A stretch of DNA of 64,000 bases, from contig CAJNDS010002632.1 of assembly GCA_905221605.1 (NCBI GenBank), forward strand, positions 251,169 through 315,168. The letters are read 5' to 3'. The notes under the pieces were generated by a model that worked only from the letters and a program-made list of their open reading frames with translations, was not told where the DNA came from and did not search any database. Below, piece after piece: positions 11,156-22,912 of this stretch. The DNA comes from Symbiodinium natans (lineage: Eukaryota > Sar > Dinophyceae > Suessiales > Symbiodiniaceae). Each line of letters starts with the position of its first letter. The first letter of the stretch is position 1. Made by a program: the position numbers and the translations under genes.

Positions 11156-14100
11156 CTACGAAAACGGCACCTAAATGCCCTAAACCCTCAACCCCAAACC
11201 CTCATAACCCTAACTCCTATAACCCCTAAACCATAAACCCTCGGGTTTGGGGCTTCGAAGAATTCAGGGTTTAGGCTTCAGGGATAGGCCTAGGGCTTAG
11301 GATGGTTCCAGGTGCAGGTTCGTGTCAGATCTATTTGACCCGCCTGTGTTTCTGCGAAATACAGCCAGTCTACCAGAAACCCTAAACCCTAAACCCTGAA
11401 CCCAAGACCCTGAACTGAATCCAACCCTCCAAGCCCCTAAACCCTAAACCCTAAACCCTACACCCGAAACCCTAAACCCTAAACCCTAAACCTTCCAGGC
11501 TTGCGGGTTCCCTAAAGCCCCAAACCCTTGAGGGTTCAGGGTTTAGGTCTAGGGCTTAGGGTTTACTTAACTAGGGTTTAGGGTTTCGGGTTTAGGGTTT
11601 AGGGTTTAGGGTTTAGGGTTTAGGGTTTAGGGTTTAAAAGAAAGACAAGCGGCCTTGCCCATGACGTGGGAGGCCTTCAGATGCGCCCCAGGCTCTTTGG
11701 ACGCGTCCTGCTGAGCATTTCGTGTTTGGCGGTTTAGGGTTTAGGGTTTAGGGTTTAGGGTTTAGGGTTTAGGGTTTAGGGTTTAGGGTTTAGGGTTTAG
11801 GGTTTAGGGTTTAGGGTTTAAGGTTTAGGGTTTAGGGTTTAGGGGTTCAAGCAGAGCCCGAGGAGGTTTGCGTCTTGGGGCCTCCAGCGTTCAGGGTTTG
11901 GGGTTTAGGGTTTAGAGTTTGGGGTTTGGGGTTTGGGGTTTGGGGTTTCGGGTTTAGCGTTTAGGGTTTAGGGTTTTAAGGTTTAGGGTTTGGGGTTTCG
12001 GTTTTAAGGTTTGGGGTTTAGGGTTTGAACTTCCTGATTGTTGGTCTCTACACTCGGGATGCATATGCCCTGAACCCCTCAAACCTAACCGGGGTTGTCC
12101 AAGGGCCCTATCCAGGAAAGCCCCGACAAAAAGAAACACAAAAACAGGGAAACTACGGGCGTGGGGTTCCGATAAAGCTTAAACCCGTCAAGCCCTCAAC
12201 CCCCTCAACCCCCTAAACCCCAAATCCCTCAACCCCAAAATCTAACCCCTAAACCCCTAAACCTCTAAACCCCTAAACCCTAAACCTTAAACCCTAAACC
12301 CTAAACCCTAAACCCGAAACCCCTGAAGCCTAAACCCGAAACCCCCAAGCCCCTGGACCCGAAGCTGTGCTGGGTCCAGGAGGGAGCCAAAGCGCCGCAG
12401 CAGCTTGGTCAGGCTCACCCCGCGCATTTCCGCATCATCCTCAAGTGTGGGGATAAGGGCTTAGGGCTTCGGGTTTAGGGTTTAGGGCTTTTGGCCTAGG
12501 GTCTAGGGTTTAGAGTTTAGGGGTTAGGGGTTAGGGGTTAGGGGTTAGGGTTTAGGGGTGAGTAGTTAGGGGTTAGGGGTTTTGGGTGCAGAGTTTAGGG
12601 TTTGAGTTTCAGGGTTTTGAGATGGGTTCAAGGTTTCGGGGCTGAGCGGGGCCCTTGCGGGGAGGGGGATTCAGATAGGGTTGTGGTTGACCCATCGACA
12701 AAACCTCGTCCCACAACCCGATACCCAAACCCCAGACCCCAGACCCTCGACCCTAGACCCCAAACCCTAAACCCCAACTCCTACAAATTCAGACACCACG
12801 AATCTGCTGCAAACACAAGGCGCATGCCTCCAAAACTATCACCCCTTCAGCCCCCAGACATCCCTAAGCCCCTGAACCCGACCGCCCTGAGACCCTGAAA
12901 GGGTTTAGGGTTTAGGGTGTAGGGTTCAGCCTCATGTTCTAGCTTTTTCTAGTCAAGCAATTTTCGAGTTATCGGGCCAAAAACCCGCCCGCCCACAGAA
13001 TCCCATACCGTTAAGAAATATATAAAGTTGACTCAATCCATAAACCTTAGGTTCCATACCCTCGGGCACTAAACCCTACGCCTAGCACACCCCACCCTCG
13101 ATCCGAGAAAACGAAGACCACTGTTTTTTTTGACTTGGCCAGCTAATTTTATGACCTTGCCCACGGATTTTAGGACCTTGTTGCCCGCTCATTTTACGAC
13201 CTTGCCCGCAAAACTTATGACCTTGCCCGCTAAATTTATGACCTTGCCCGCTAGACTTTTAGGGCTTTAGAGAGCTAGGGTTTAGGGCTTTAGGATGTAG
13301 GGTTTCGGGCCTGAGTCTCAAGGTGCAGGGTTTAGAGTCGTAGGGTTTAGGGGTTTCGAGTTTTAGGTTTTAGGTTTTAGGGTGTAGGGTTTAGGGTTTA
13401 GGGTTTAGGGTTTAGGGTTTAGGGTTTAGGGTTTAGGGTGTAGGGTTTAGGGTCAAGGGCTTTAGCGTTTTAGGAGTTCGGCCAAGTCTCGCTAAACTTT
13501 GTGCTTGTCAGGCCAACCAGTGTGCCCGACGACAGCTGGCAAGACTTAGGGTTTCGGGTTTAGGGTTTAGGGTTTAGGGTTTAGGGTCTAGGGTTTAGGG
13601 TTTAGGGTTTAGGGTTTAGGGTTTAGGGTCTAGGGTCTAGGGTCTAGGGTCTAGGGTCTAGGGTCTAGGGTCTAGGGTTTAGGTCAGGCTGAGGTGGCAT
13701 GGCTGGCACACTTGAGTCTCTAAGCTGAAGTTTCCACAAGGGCTAGCTTGGTCGCATACTTTGTGGGAAAATCGCTCGCAGCCCTAAACCCAAAACCCTC
13801 AACCCCAAACCCTCAACCCTAAACCCTCAACCCTCAACCCTAAACCCTAAACCCTAAACCCTAAACCCTAAACCCTAAACTGGAACGTGCCGGACAGCTC
13901 AAGAAAGAATGTGCTAGACACTCCCGACTTTTCAAGTGCGGCTAATGTGGCCCCATGCCTTAAGTAGAACATGATCGGTTTGGGGTTTAGGGTTTAGGGC
14001 TTAGGGCTTAGGGCTTAGGGCTGAGGGCTGAGGGCTGAGGGCTTAGGGCTTAGGGCTTAGGGCTTAGGGCTTAGGGCTTAGGGCTTAGGGCTTAGGGCTT

Positions 14101-17100
14101 AGGGCTTAGGGCTTAGGGCTTAGGGCTTAGGGCTTAGGGCTTAGGGTTTAGGGTTTAGGGCACTTGCACTCGCTTCAAGTGAATGTAAATCAGGAAACCC
14201 CCGGTTCATAGCCAATGAGGTCTCTTGATCGCAGAACGCAAATGGAACGCGGAGACACGTAGAACATGCCCATATCAGCTCTACTGTCTCCAGATTCCTA
14301 ATTAAGCTTTAGGGTTTAGGGTTTAGGGTTTAGGGTTTAGGGTTTAGGGTTGTAGGGTTTAGGGTTTAGGGTTTAGGGTTTAGGGTTTAGGGTTTAGGGT
14401 TTAGGGTTTAGGGTTTAGGGTTTAGGGTTTAGGGTTTAGGGTTTAGAAGTAGCTATAATAGAAACCCAGAAACAAAGAAAGTACTAACGTGTAGTACTCC
14501 AAAACCCAGACCCCGAACCCCTAAACCCCTAAAATCCTAAACCCTAACCCTAAACCCCTAAAACCCTAACCCCTAAACCCTAAACCCTAAGCCCCTAACC
14601 CCTTACCCCTAAACCCTAAACCCTAAAACCCTAAACCCTAAACCTCTAAACCCCTCTAAGCCCCACTAGTAACCCCTGGACTCGCTCAACAAAGGCGACG
14701 CGAAGACAACGGAACACAATGGATGCCCACAACTACCGCTTGCTCTCCCGAATCCCTAAAGCCGAAACCCTAAACCCTTCAGGGTTTCTGGTTTCGTTGC
14801 CAACGATATGTGCTGTGGTGTATGCTTTCATGTCGCAGACTCCCTTTAGGGTTTAGTGTTTAGGGTTCAAGGTTTAGGGCTTTGGGGCTTAGGGGTTGTG
14901 GGGTTTAGGTAATTGCACCTAGCCTCTCTGCCCCCGCCCCCCTTCCCCCCCACCAACATGTGCGGCCGCCTGGCTGCCAGAAGGCCGCGACCGGCGGTAT
15001 GTCTCCGAACCTGAAGCGTTGCTCAGACGTGCCGTTAGGGGCACAGGATGTGCAGGGCTCGAGGCCCTAACCCTGTAATGGATTGTAGGGTTTCGGGTTT
15101 CGGGTGCCGGGCTTCGGGCTGTAGGGTTTCGGGTTTAGGGTTTAGGGTTTCGGGTTTAGGGTTTAGGGTTGAGGGTTGAGGGTTGAGGGTTTAGGGTTTA
15201 GGGTTTGGGGTTTGGGGTTTAGGGTTTAGGGCCTTTTGGGTTTTTGCCTTGAAAGAATCGCAGGCAGCCCCCGCCAATACTCTCTTAACTATACTTTCAA
15301 CAGACTCATCCCAGACCCAGAAACCCTCTTAAGACCCGTGATACACAGACCCCGAGCGCCCAGAAACCGTAAACCTTACACCCTACACCCTAAAACCCTA
15401 AACCCTAAACTCAGGGCCTAGGCAGCTTGGGGGGCGGCGCTTAAGCCCTTCGACCTCGATGGCGCAAGCCGACCCAGGTCGAACACGTTCCCCTCAAAAC
15501 CATACTGCGCTGGCATTTTCCCCGCTGGCCCCTCCCGACCCGTCCAGACCAGACCGAACCCCCAACGTCATGAAACCGAATAAGTTTTTAGAAGTGGACT
15601 GTTGCCTTGAGTTTAGGCCTAACCCGAACAGGAATAGGTTTGGGTGGCTTGGCCGCCTCGGACGATGGCCCTCCACAATCGGGCCACATCGGCTCTTCGC
15701 ACCTCACGAAGCTTTCGACCCTAAACCCTAAACCCTAAACCCTAAACCCTAAACCCTAAAAGCAGGCCATGTTGCTGGCAAGACCGAAGCTGGCGCTCCC
15801 GGAGCGGCGCAGGGCGGACTCCACCTCAGATCATCTGAGGGCTTTAGGGTTTAGGGTTTAAGGTTTAGGGTTTAGGGTTTAGGGTTTAGGGCTTAAGGCT
15901 TAGGGCTTAGGGCTTAGGGTTTAGGGTTTAGGGCTTAGGGCTTAGGGCTTAGGGCTTAGGGCTTAGGGCTTAGGGCTTAGGGCTTAGGGCTTAGGGCTTA
16001 GGGCTTAGGGCTTAGGGCTTAGGGCTTAGGGCTTAGGGCTTAGGGTTTAGGGCCAGGCCTCTGCCCCTCTGAAGCTTTTCAAGTGAGACCCGTGTCCCTG
16101 TCGCCTGTCACTGTATTTCGCTTTGGAATAGACCCTGGAAAAAGTGTATAAACTTTTTGGGTATAGGTACTATGATAGGAACCCAGGACCAAAAAAAATT
16201 GAAGTATAGTACTCCAAAACCCAGTATCGCTTTGGAATCAGCAGCTCCGAGAGCTCTTGCGTTTGTAGCGAGATTACCGACATCGCCAGACGTCCCCTGT
16301 GAAGCCGTTTGGCTGCACATGGTGGTTCCCCTAAACTCCAAACCCTAAACCCCAAACCCTTAACCCCAAACCCTACACCCTAAACCCCAAACCCTAAACT
16401 CTAAACCCTTTTACATACTAGCAGTCAGCCCTGGAAGTCGATGAGGCCACTCTCACTTTACAAGTATTGAAGTACTGCATGTGGGAGCATCCTCAACCCT
16501 GAAACCCTGCTTCGGGTTCAGGGTTTAGGGTTTGGTTTAGGGTTTAAGGTTTAGGGTTTAGGGTTTAGGGTTTAGGGTTTAGGGTTTAGGGTTTAGGGTT
16601 TAGGGTTTAGGGTTTAGGGTTTAGGGTTTAGGGTTTAGGGTTTAGGGTTTAGGGTTTAGGGTTTAGGGTTAGGGTTTAGGGTTCGGGTTCGGGTTGGGTT
16701 CAGGGTTCAGGGTTTTAGGGTCTAGGGTTAGGGTTTAGGGTTTAAGGGTTAAGGGTTAAGGGTTTTTAAGGGTTAAGGGTTAAGGGTTAGGGTTTAGGGT
16801 TAGGGTTTAGGGTTTAGGGTTTAGGGTTTAGGGTTTAGGGTTTAGGGTTTAGGGTTAGGGTTTTGCCCTGCGAGTGCGCCTAGACCGCCCCCCCCCCCCC
16901 CCGCCCATAAAGTGGACGGCTCCTGGAAGGGCGGGGGGTCGGCGCAGGAGCCGAAGTCCCACCCTCCCAACCCAAATCACAAACCTTGGCCGGGCTTCGG
17001 GTTATCTACCCCCCCAACCCCCCTAGCAAGGGGTGAGCACAACCCAAACCCTCGATTTAAGGCCCCAACCCTTCATTTAGGGCCCAAACCCTGAAATTTT

Positions 17101-17994
17101 GATAAGGCCCCAACCCTTCATTTGGGGCCCAAACCCTTAAGGGTCCAAGTCCTTAAGGCTAAGAATTCCGGCCTGAATTAAGTCAGGTTTCGGGGATGGT
17201 GTGGTGGGGATGCCCTGGTGGGGATGCAGGGCCTTTACTGAGAAGGCCCTTAAAAAGGGCTCAAATGGGGGAACCCCAGGATTGGCCCAAAAGTGCTCGT
17301 TTTCCAATAGCTTAGCAGAGAATTCAAAGGGAAGAAACGACCCCTTCACTTTGCAGATTTTCGGGGACTCCCTGGTGGGGATGCCCTGGTGGGGATGCCC
17401 TGGTGGGGATGCCCTGGTGGGGGGCCCCAGTCCCTTAAATTTAAGCCCCAACCCAAAATGATTGCCACGTGGACCTTCCTGTCCAAGGACCTACGGCTCG
17501 CCTTCCGGCCTTCGCCTACGGTCCGCAGGCGCCTTCCGGCCGCCTGCTGCGACCGGCCCCTTGTCTGATGGGGGGCCGGTCTTCAGTTGAGGGTTTAGGG
17601 TTAGGGTTTAGGGTTAGGGTTTAGGCAAATAAAACACGCTCTCACCAAAGAAGCGCCGTCACCGCGGGCAGGCTCACCTGAAGTAGACCCAGGAGTAACC
17701 TAGGGGAAACAAAAAATGCGCTTTGTGGTTTATTGGGCTTATAAGCAAGCCTAAACCTTGAAAAGCACTGAATAAGCGCCTACTCTTGGCCCTAGCAACC
17801 CTAAACCCTAAACCCTAAACCCTAAACCCTAAACCCTAAGTTCTAGAGCCTAACCTTAAACCCTCGACCCTAAACCCCAAACCCTGAGCCCTGAACACCC
17901 AAGTCGAGGGGCGCAGGGTTCACAACCCTCAACCCTAAACCCTAAACCCTAAATCCTAAACCCTCAACCCTAAACCCTCAACCCAATTGCGAAC

Positions 17995-18052
17995 ACGCGG
18001 GCAGGGGTGTCCGGCATCAGGTAGGGCTCAAAATTCTGACTCTCCTGCAAGG
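17995..18052 (-). CDS. Exon-like block with CAG acceptor
   Basis: After CCTTGCAG the minus strand reads ESQNFEPYLMPDTPARVFAI and then runs into TTTAGGG-type repeat. It is a compact, well-formed exon candidate. About 300 bp downstream, at 17,680-17,740, a pyrimidine-rich acceptor (TTTCCCCTAG) and a GTGAGC donor bracket a 22-nt segment that could be a micro-exon. The gene is not recognised. Confidence 0.3.
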
Positions 18053-19534
18053 TTTAGGGTTTAGGGTTCAGGGTTCAGGGTTCAGGGTTCAGGGTTCAGG
18101 GTTCAGGGTTCAGGGTTCAGGGCAATATGGGAGTTCAGGGAGTAGGTCTAGGGTTTGGGGCGGCGCCTGAGTATTAATGCCCCTAAACCCTAAACCCTAA
18201 ACCCTAAACCCTAAAACCCTAAACCCTAAACCGGGTGTTTCGGGGTTTTGAGGTTTAGGCTTTGGGGTCTTGGGCATGCTTCAGGGTTCAGGGAGCCATA
18301 ACCCCTAAGCCCTAAACTTAGGGGGGTTTAGAGTTTAGGGTTTACGGCTTAGGGCTTAGGGTTGAGGGTTTAGGGTTGAGGGTTTAGGCTTTGGGGTTCA
18401 GGCTTTGGGGTTTAGGGTGTAGGGCGCCGCATCAACATGCTGGCGGGCAGCGAAAGCAAGGGTTTACGGTGTAGGGCTTCTCTCTGCAGGATTTGCGGTC
18501 TAAACCCTCAACCCTCAGCCCTAAACCCTAAACCCTAAACCCTAAATCCTGAACCCTCAACGAGCCAGGCCCGAGAACCCGCCTCTAAGAATCAGTGTCA
18601 AAAGGGTTGGGGCCCCTAGGCCCTCAGCCACCCTAAACCCCTGACTAACCCTAAACCCTAAACCCGAAACCCTAATCCCTAAACCCTAAGCCCTAAACCC
18701 TAAACCCGAAACCTTAAACCCTAAACCACAGGGTCTGAGAAAGACCCTCAGCAAGCCGGACGGCACGTGAAACCTTGAACCTAAACCTCAACCCCGAAAC
18801 CCAGAAACCCTGAAAACCACTTTCAAAACTCCCAGAAACCATGAGACCACCCTTCAAAAAACCCTAAACCCAAAACCCAAAGAACCCTTAACCCGAAACC
18901 CTCAACCCTAAACCCCAGACTACCCCAAACTCAACACCCAAAAGCCCTTCGAAAACCATAAACCATACCGCCCGCAGCTCACACCTCCCTCCCCGCCCTA
19001 AAAAAGAACAAAAAACACATGCCCGAAGACCCCCAACACTGCCTAGGGTTTTGGGTTTTGGGTTTAGGGTTTGGGGTTTAGGGTGTAGGGTTTAGGGTTT
19101 AGGGTTTAGGGTTTAGGGTTTAGGGTTTAGGGTTTAGGGTTTAGGGTTTAGGGTTTAGGCTTTGGGTTTAGGGTTTAGGGCTTAGGGTCTAGCGCTTAGG
19201 GGTTCGTGTATCCTCGAACCCCATAAACCTGAAACACCCTAAACGCCATGAAAGCCCTGAACCCCGGGTCCAGCAGATGCTCTGCATTGGCAAAGGCCTC
19301 GAGCCTGGGTCTCTTAACCCTAAACCCTAAACCCTAAACCCTAAACCCTAAACCCTAAACGGTCCCTGGGTCGCCTGGCCCCCTCAAACCCAAACCCTAC
19401 ACCCTGTTAGGGTTTAGGGTTTAGGGTTTAAGGTCCAGGGTTCTTAAACCCTAAACCCTATCAGGGTTCTAGGAGGGTGTAGGTTTAGGGTTTGGGGTTT
19501 AGGGTTTACGGCTCGGATTTTGGGTTTAGTGCTG

Positions 19535-19625
19535 GCGAAGACATCGGCGAGCGTGTGCACAGAACACACATACCAAAGTCGTCGTTCAGGGCTTTAAGAG
19601 AGTCAGGATTGAATTTTCCGGCGTT
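19535..19625 (-). CDS. Exon-like block ending at a GTATGT donor
   Basis: The minus strand reads NAGKFNPDSLKALNDDF, followed at once by GGTATGTGTG, a consensus-like 5' splice site. The only upstream AG is the TTTAG of the adjoining TTTAGGG tract, so this exon may use a telomere-type repeat as its 3' splice site. The product is not recognised. Confidence 0.3.
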
Positions 19626-22369
19626 TGGGGCCCTAAACCCTAAACCCTAAACCTTAAACTCTAAACCCAAAACCCAAAACCCGAAACCCAAACGATTGGG
19701 GCTGGATGATTTCTCGTAGGGCTGAGAGTTTCGGAGCTTCCCTAAACCCTAAACCCTAACCCTAAACCCTAAACCCTAAACCCTATACCATAACTTTATG
19801 GCTCATGCGCACTGCAGGAAACTGGGGACCTCTTCAATCCCAGAACTGAGCCACTGCGGACCCAGCCACCCTAGCCTATTCCTTTTAGGATTTAGGGTTT
19901 AGGGTTTAGGGTTTAGGCTTAGGGTTTAGGGTTTAGGGTTTAGGGTTTAGGGTTTAGGGTTTAGGGTTTAGGGTTTAGGGTTTAGGGTTTAGGGTTTAGG
20001 GTTTAGGGTTTAGGGTTTAGGGCTTAGGGCTTAGGGTTTAGGTCTTAGGGTTTAGGGTTTAGGGTTTAGGGTTTAGGGTTTAGGGTTTAGGGTTTAGGGT
20101 TTAGGGTTTAGGGTTTAGGGTTTAGGGTTTAGGGTTTAGGGTTTAGGGTTTAGGGTTTAGGGTTTAGGGTTTAGGGTTTAGGGTTAATTGCTTACTTCCA
20201 ACAAAACGTCTTGAGGGAAGGGTCGGTTTCAGGGCATGGGTGCCGCAAGGTCTCAAAAAAGTCCTGCCGCGGTCGGGGTGAGCCCCAGAAAGTGTTGGGG
20301 GGGGGGGGGTCCCAGGGGGTGTCCAGGGGCTTCTTTTGGCTGCTGGGCGCTTGAGGTACAGCAAAACACCCGAAGCCTGGTCCCGAAAAGAACGAGGTCG
20401 AGGGCGCCCCCCAACTCTAGGGGGAGGGCGGCCTAGGCCTTGAGTTCAGGGTTTAGGGTTTAGGGTTCAGGATTCAAGCCCATCAAACTCTTATAAGCCC
20501 GACAACCCAAACCTTAGCCCGAATACCCTAGCTTCTCGCGGCTGCCCCCGCCCCCCCCCCCTCCCAACCCCCACGAACAAGTTCCATTCGTAAAACTCCT
20601 AAACCTCGGCCCCGAAGACCCTTACACCCCGAACCCTAAACCTAAGCCCTAGAAGCCAACACATTCTGAAAGATGCTCATTTAGAGTTTGAAAAAAGAAA
20701 ACCCCAGCTGCTTAAAGGGGGCTTAGGTTTACCCTCAACACTCAACCCTCAACCGTAACCCTAAACCCTAACCCCTAACCCCTAACCCCTAAACCCTAAA
20801 CCCTAAACCCTAAACCTTAAACCCCAGTCTGAGCCGGGCCAGGGCGCACAAACTTGTTGCCGGACTCAACAGGCACAGATCGATTGAGCGAGCCCGAGCC
20901 TTCTGGGGTTTAGGTTTAGGGCTTGGGGCTTAGGTTTAGGGCTTAGGGTTTAGGGCTTAGGGTTCAGGCTTTAGGGGGTTTGGGGGGTTTAGGGTTCGGG
21001 TAGGTTGGAGTTACAGGGTTACCACAAAAAAGATTGGGGTGTTGAGTTAGGGCTTCAAGGTTGGGATTTGCGCTATAGGGCTTTAGGGGTGCAAGTTGTG
21101 CAAAAGGGCTTGTCCTCGGACCCGTGGCAGGCGGGTCTCCAGGATTTAGGGTTTAGGGTTCAGGGTTTAGGGCGTAGGGTGTAGGGTGTAGGGTGTAGGG
21201 TGTAGGGTGTAGGGTGTAGGGTGTAGGGTGTAGGGTTTCGTCCGACCGGCCCCCATGGCCGACCGGCCCTAGGCGTGCACGGCCTCGGCTGTAGAGTTTC
21301 TCAGAACTTTCTGCATTGACTGGATTTGTAAGGACGTCCAAAAAGGACCCTAAGACCCAAACCCCAAACCCCAAACCGTAAAACCTAAACCCTAAACCCT
21401 AAATCCTAAACCCTAAACCCTAAACCCTAACCCTAAACCCTAAACCCTAAACCCTGAACCCTAAACCCTAAACCCTAAACCCCAAACCCTAAACCCTAAA
21501 CCCTAAACCCTAAACCCTAAACCTTACCCTAAACCCTTACTAAACCCTAAACGACCCTGTTGGGACGGAGCTGCACGGACCTTCCACCTGAGTTCATTAA
21601 AGCCTAGCTTAACCCTATACCCCTCAATCTTTCTTAGGGTAGTTACATGGTGCTTGGGCGCTTAAGGGATATACTAGGGCCGTACTTCAGAACCCCTGTA
21701 AAGAAGGCAAGGGACCACACTAAGGGGCCATGTCACTTCCCTTCGAACCTTATGTTTGGAATCGCAGAATCCAAGAGCTGAGCTTGAAACTTAACCCTAT
21801 CCCTACATCCCTACACACCCCTTTCTATCTTTGCACCTCACACGATAACCTAAACCCTAGACCCTTATCCCCAACCCCTAAGCCCTAAGCCCTAAGCCCT
21901 AAACCCGAAACCCTAAACCCTAAGCCCTGAACCGGAAAGGGCCTGGATCTGGATTTTTCCAATCGTCTTCCTCCTGGCAGCAATCTGCGCTGTCCTTGGT
22001 CTGGGTCTTTAAGTCTTCGTGCATTGCAAACTCACGGTGGGATTCAGGGTTTCGGGTTTAGGGTTTAGGGTTTCGGGTTTAGGGTTTAGGGATTAGGGTT
22101 TAGGGTTTAGGGTTTAGGGTTTAGGGTTTAGGGTTTAGGGTTTAGGGTTTAGGGTTTAGGGTTTAGGGTTCAGGGGGGTTGGAGCCCCTGGGGATATCCT
22201 CCGTCAGACTCCTGCCTTCGGCGCCGGTCGAGCCCCCGCTTTTGATCAGCGCTGCCCGAACCTCCCCCAACGGCTGGACCCACTCCCCCGAACCCTAAAA
22301 CCTAAACCCTAAACCCTAAACCCTAAACCCTAAACCCTAAACCCTAAACCCTAAACCCCAAACCCGATC

Positions 22370-22450
22370 CCGCAGAGCGACATCGGCCACCTCCTTGGCC
22401 GCCAGCTTGGCGTCATGCAAAGAGCCGGTATCGTTCAACAGTCTGAGTGA
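22370..22450 (-). CDS. Exon-like block, alanine/leucine-rich
   Basis: A CACTCAG acceptor is followed on the minus strand by LLNDTGSLHDAKLAAKEVAD and then VALRDR, running into TTTGGGG-type repeat. It reads as a helical segment. A 60-codon plus-strand frame overlaps it but looks less protein-like. The product is not recognised. Confidence 0.25.
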
Positions 22451-22798
22451 CAGAGTGACAATAATGACATTTGCGGTTGAGCATGTACGGATCGTAGTCT
22501 TGCCAACTTTCAAAATTGCACTATTCCGCGGGGCGGCCTCGCCTGATGTCGACGTGCTTGCTGGTTCGTGTCTCTAAACGTTAGCTCTTGGAGTTTAGGG
22601 CTTAGGGTTTGGGATTTAGGATTTTGGGTTTTTAGGGTTTAGGGTTTAGGGTTGAGGGTTGAGGGTTGAGGGTTGAGGGTATAGGGTTTAGGGTTTAGGG
22701 TTTAGGGTTTAGGGTTTAGGGTTTAGGGTTTAGGGTTTAGGGTTTAGGGTTTAGGGTTTAGGGTTTAGGGTTTAGGGTTTAGGGTTTAGGGTTTAGGG

Positions 22799-22912
22799 TG
22801 CAACCCAAGGTTCCCGAATACTCCCTACTACTCCCTAAGGCTCCCAAAGCTTCCCTAAGGTTCCCCGGTACCTACCCCCCATGAGGCCCCCTCCCTTGAG
22901 AACTTTATAATA
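22799..22912 (+). repeat. Dispersed non-coding repeat, second copy of 8,411-8,506
   Basis: Both segments begin TGCAACCCAAGG right after a TTTAGGG tract. They share the series of ACTCCC units, a GGTACCTAC block followed by CCCCATGA, and CTCCCTT before an AT-rich end. They are clearly related but diverged, with a small insertion in this copy. Function is unknown. Confidence 0.6.

Larger units (their letters stand above)
11081..22790. repeat. Interspersed telomere-type tracts with variant arrays
   Basis: Tracts of one heptamer variant stand out: TCTAGGG at 13,625-13,680, CTTAGGG at 14,000-14,145 and 15,890-16,045, TTCAGGG at 18,065-18,120, and TGTAGGG at 21,175-21,235. A 14-bp minisatellite (CCCTGGTGGGGATG) occurs at 17,199-17,226 and 17,369-17,425. 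Two related 55-60-bp segments lie at 14,452-14,510 and 16,161-16,224. Segment 13,140-13,260 repeats ATGACCTTGCCC. Exon-like minus-strand blocks with a plausible acceptor include 12,365-12,440 (DDAEMRGVSLTKLLRRFG), 14,945-15,010 (FGDIPPVAAFWQPGGRT), 17,995-18,052, 19,535-19,625, 20,830-20,905, 21,935-22,040 (MHEDLKTQTKDSADCC), 22,170-22,285 and 22,370-22,450. Nothing convincing is seen in 12,925-13,135, 16,860-17,130 or 21,555-21,850. Confidence 0.8.

Noticed and set aside
15459-15731. 90-codon plus-strand ORF in a 300-bp unique block
   Set aside because: Pro/Arg-rich, with an overlapping minus-strand frame of 60 codons. Neither has a domain or a clear splice site.
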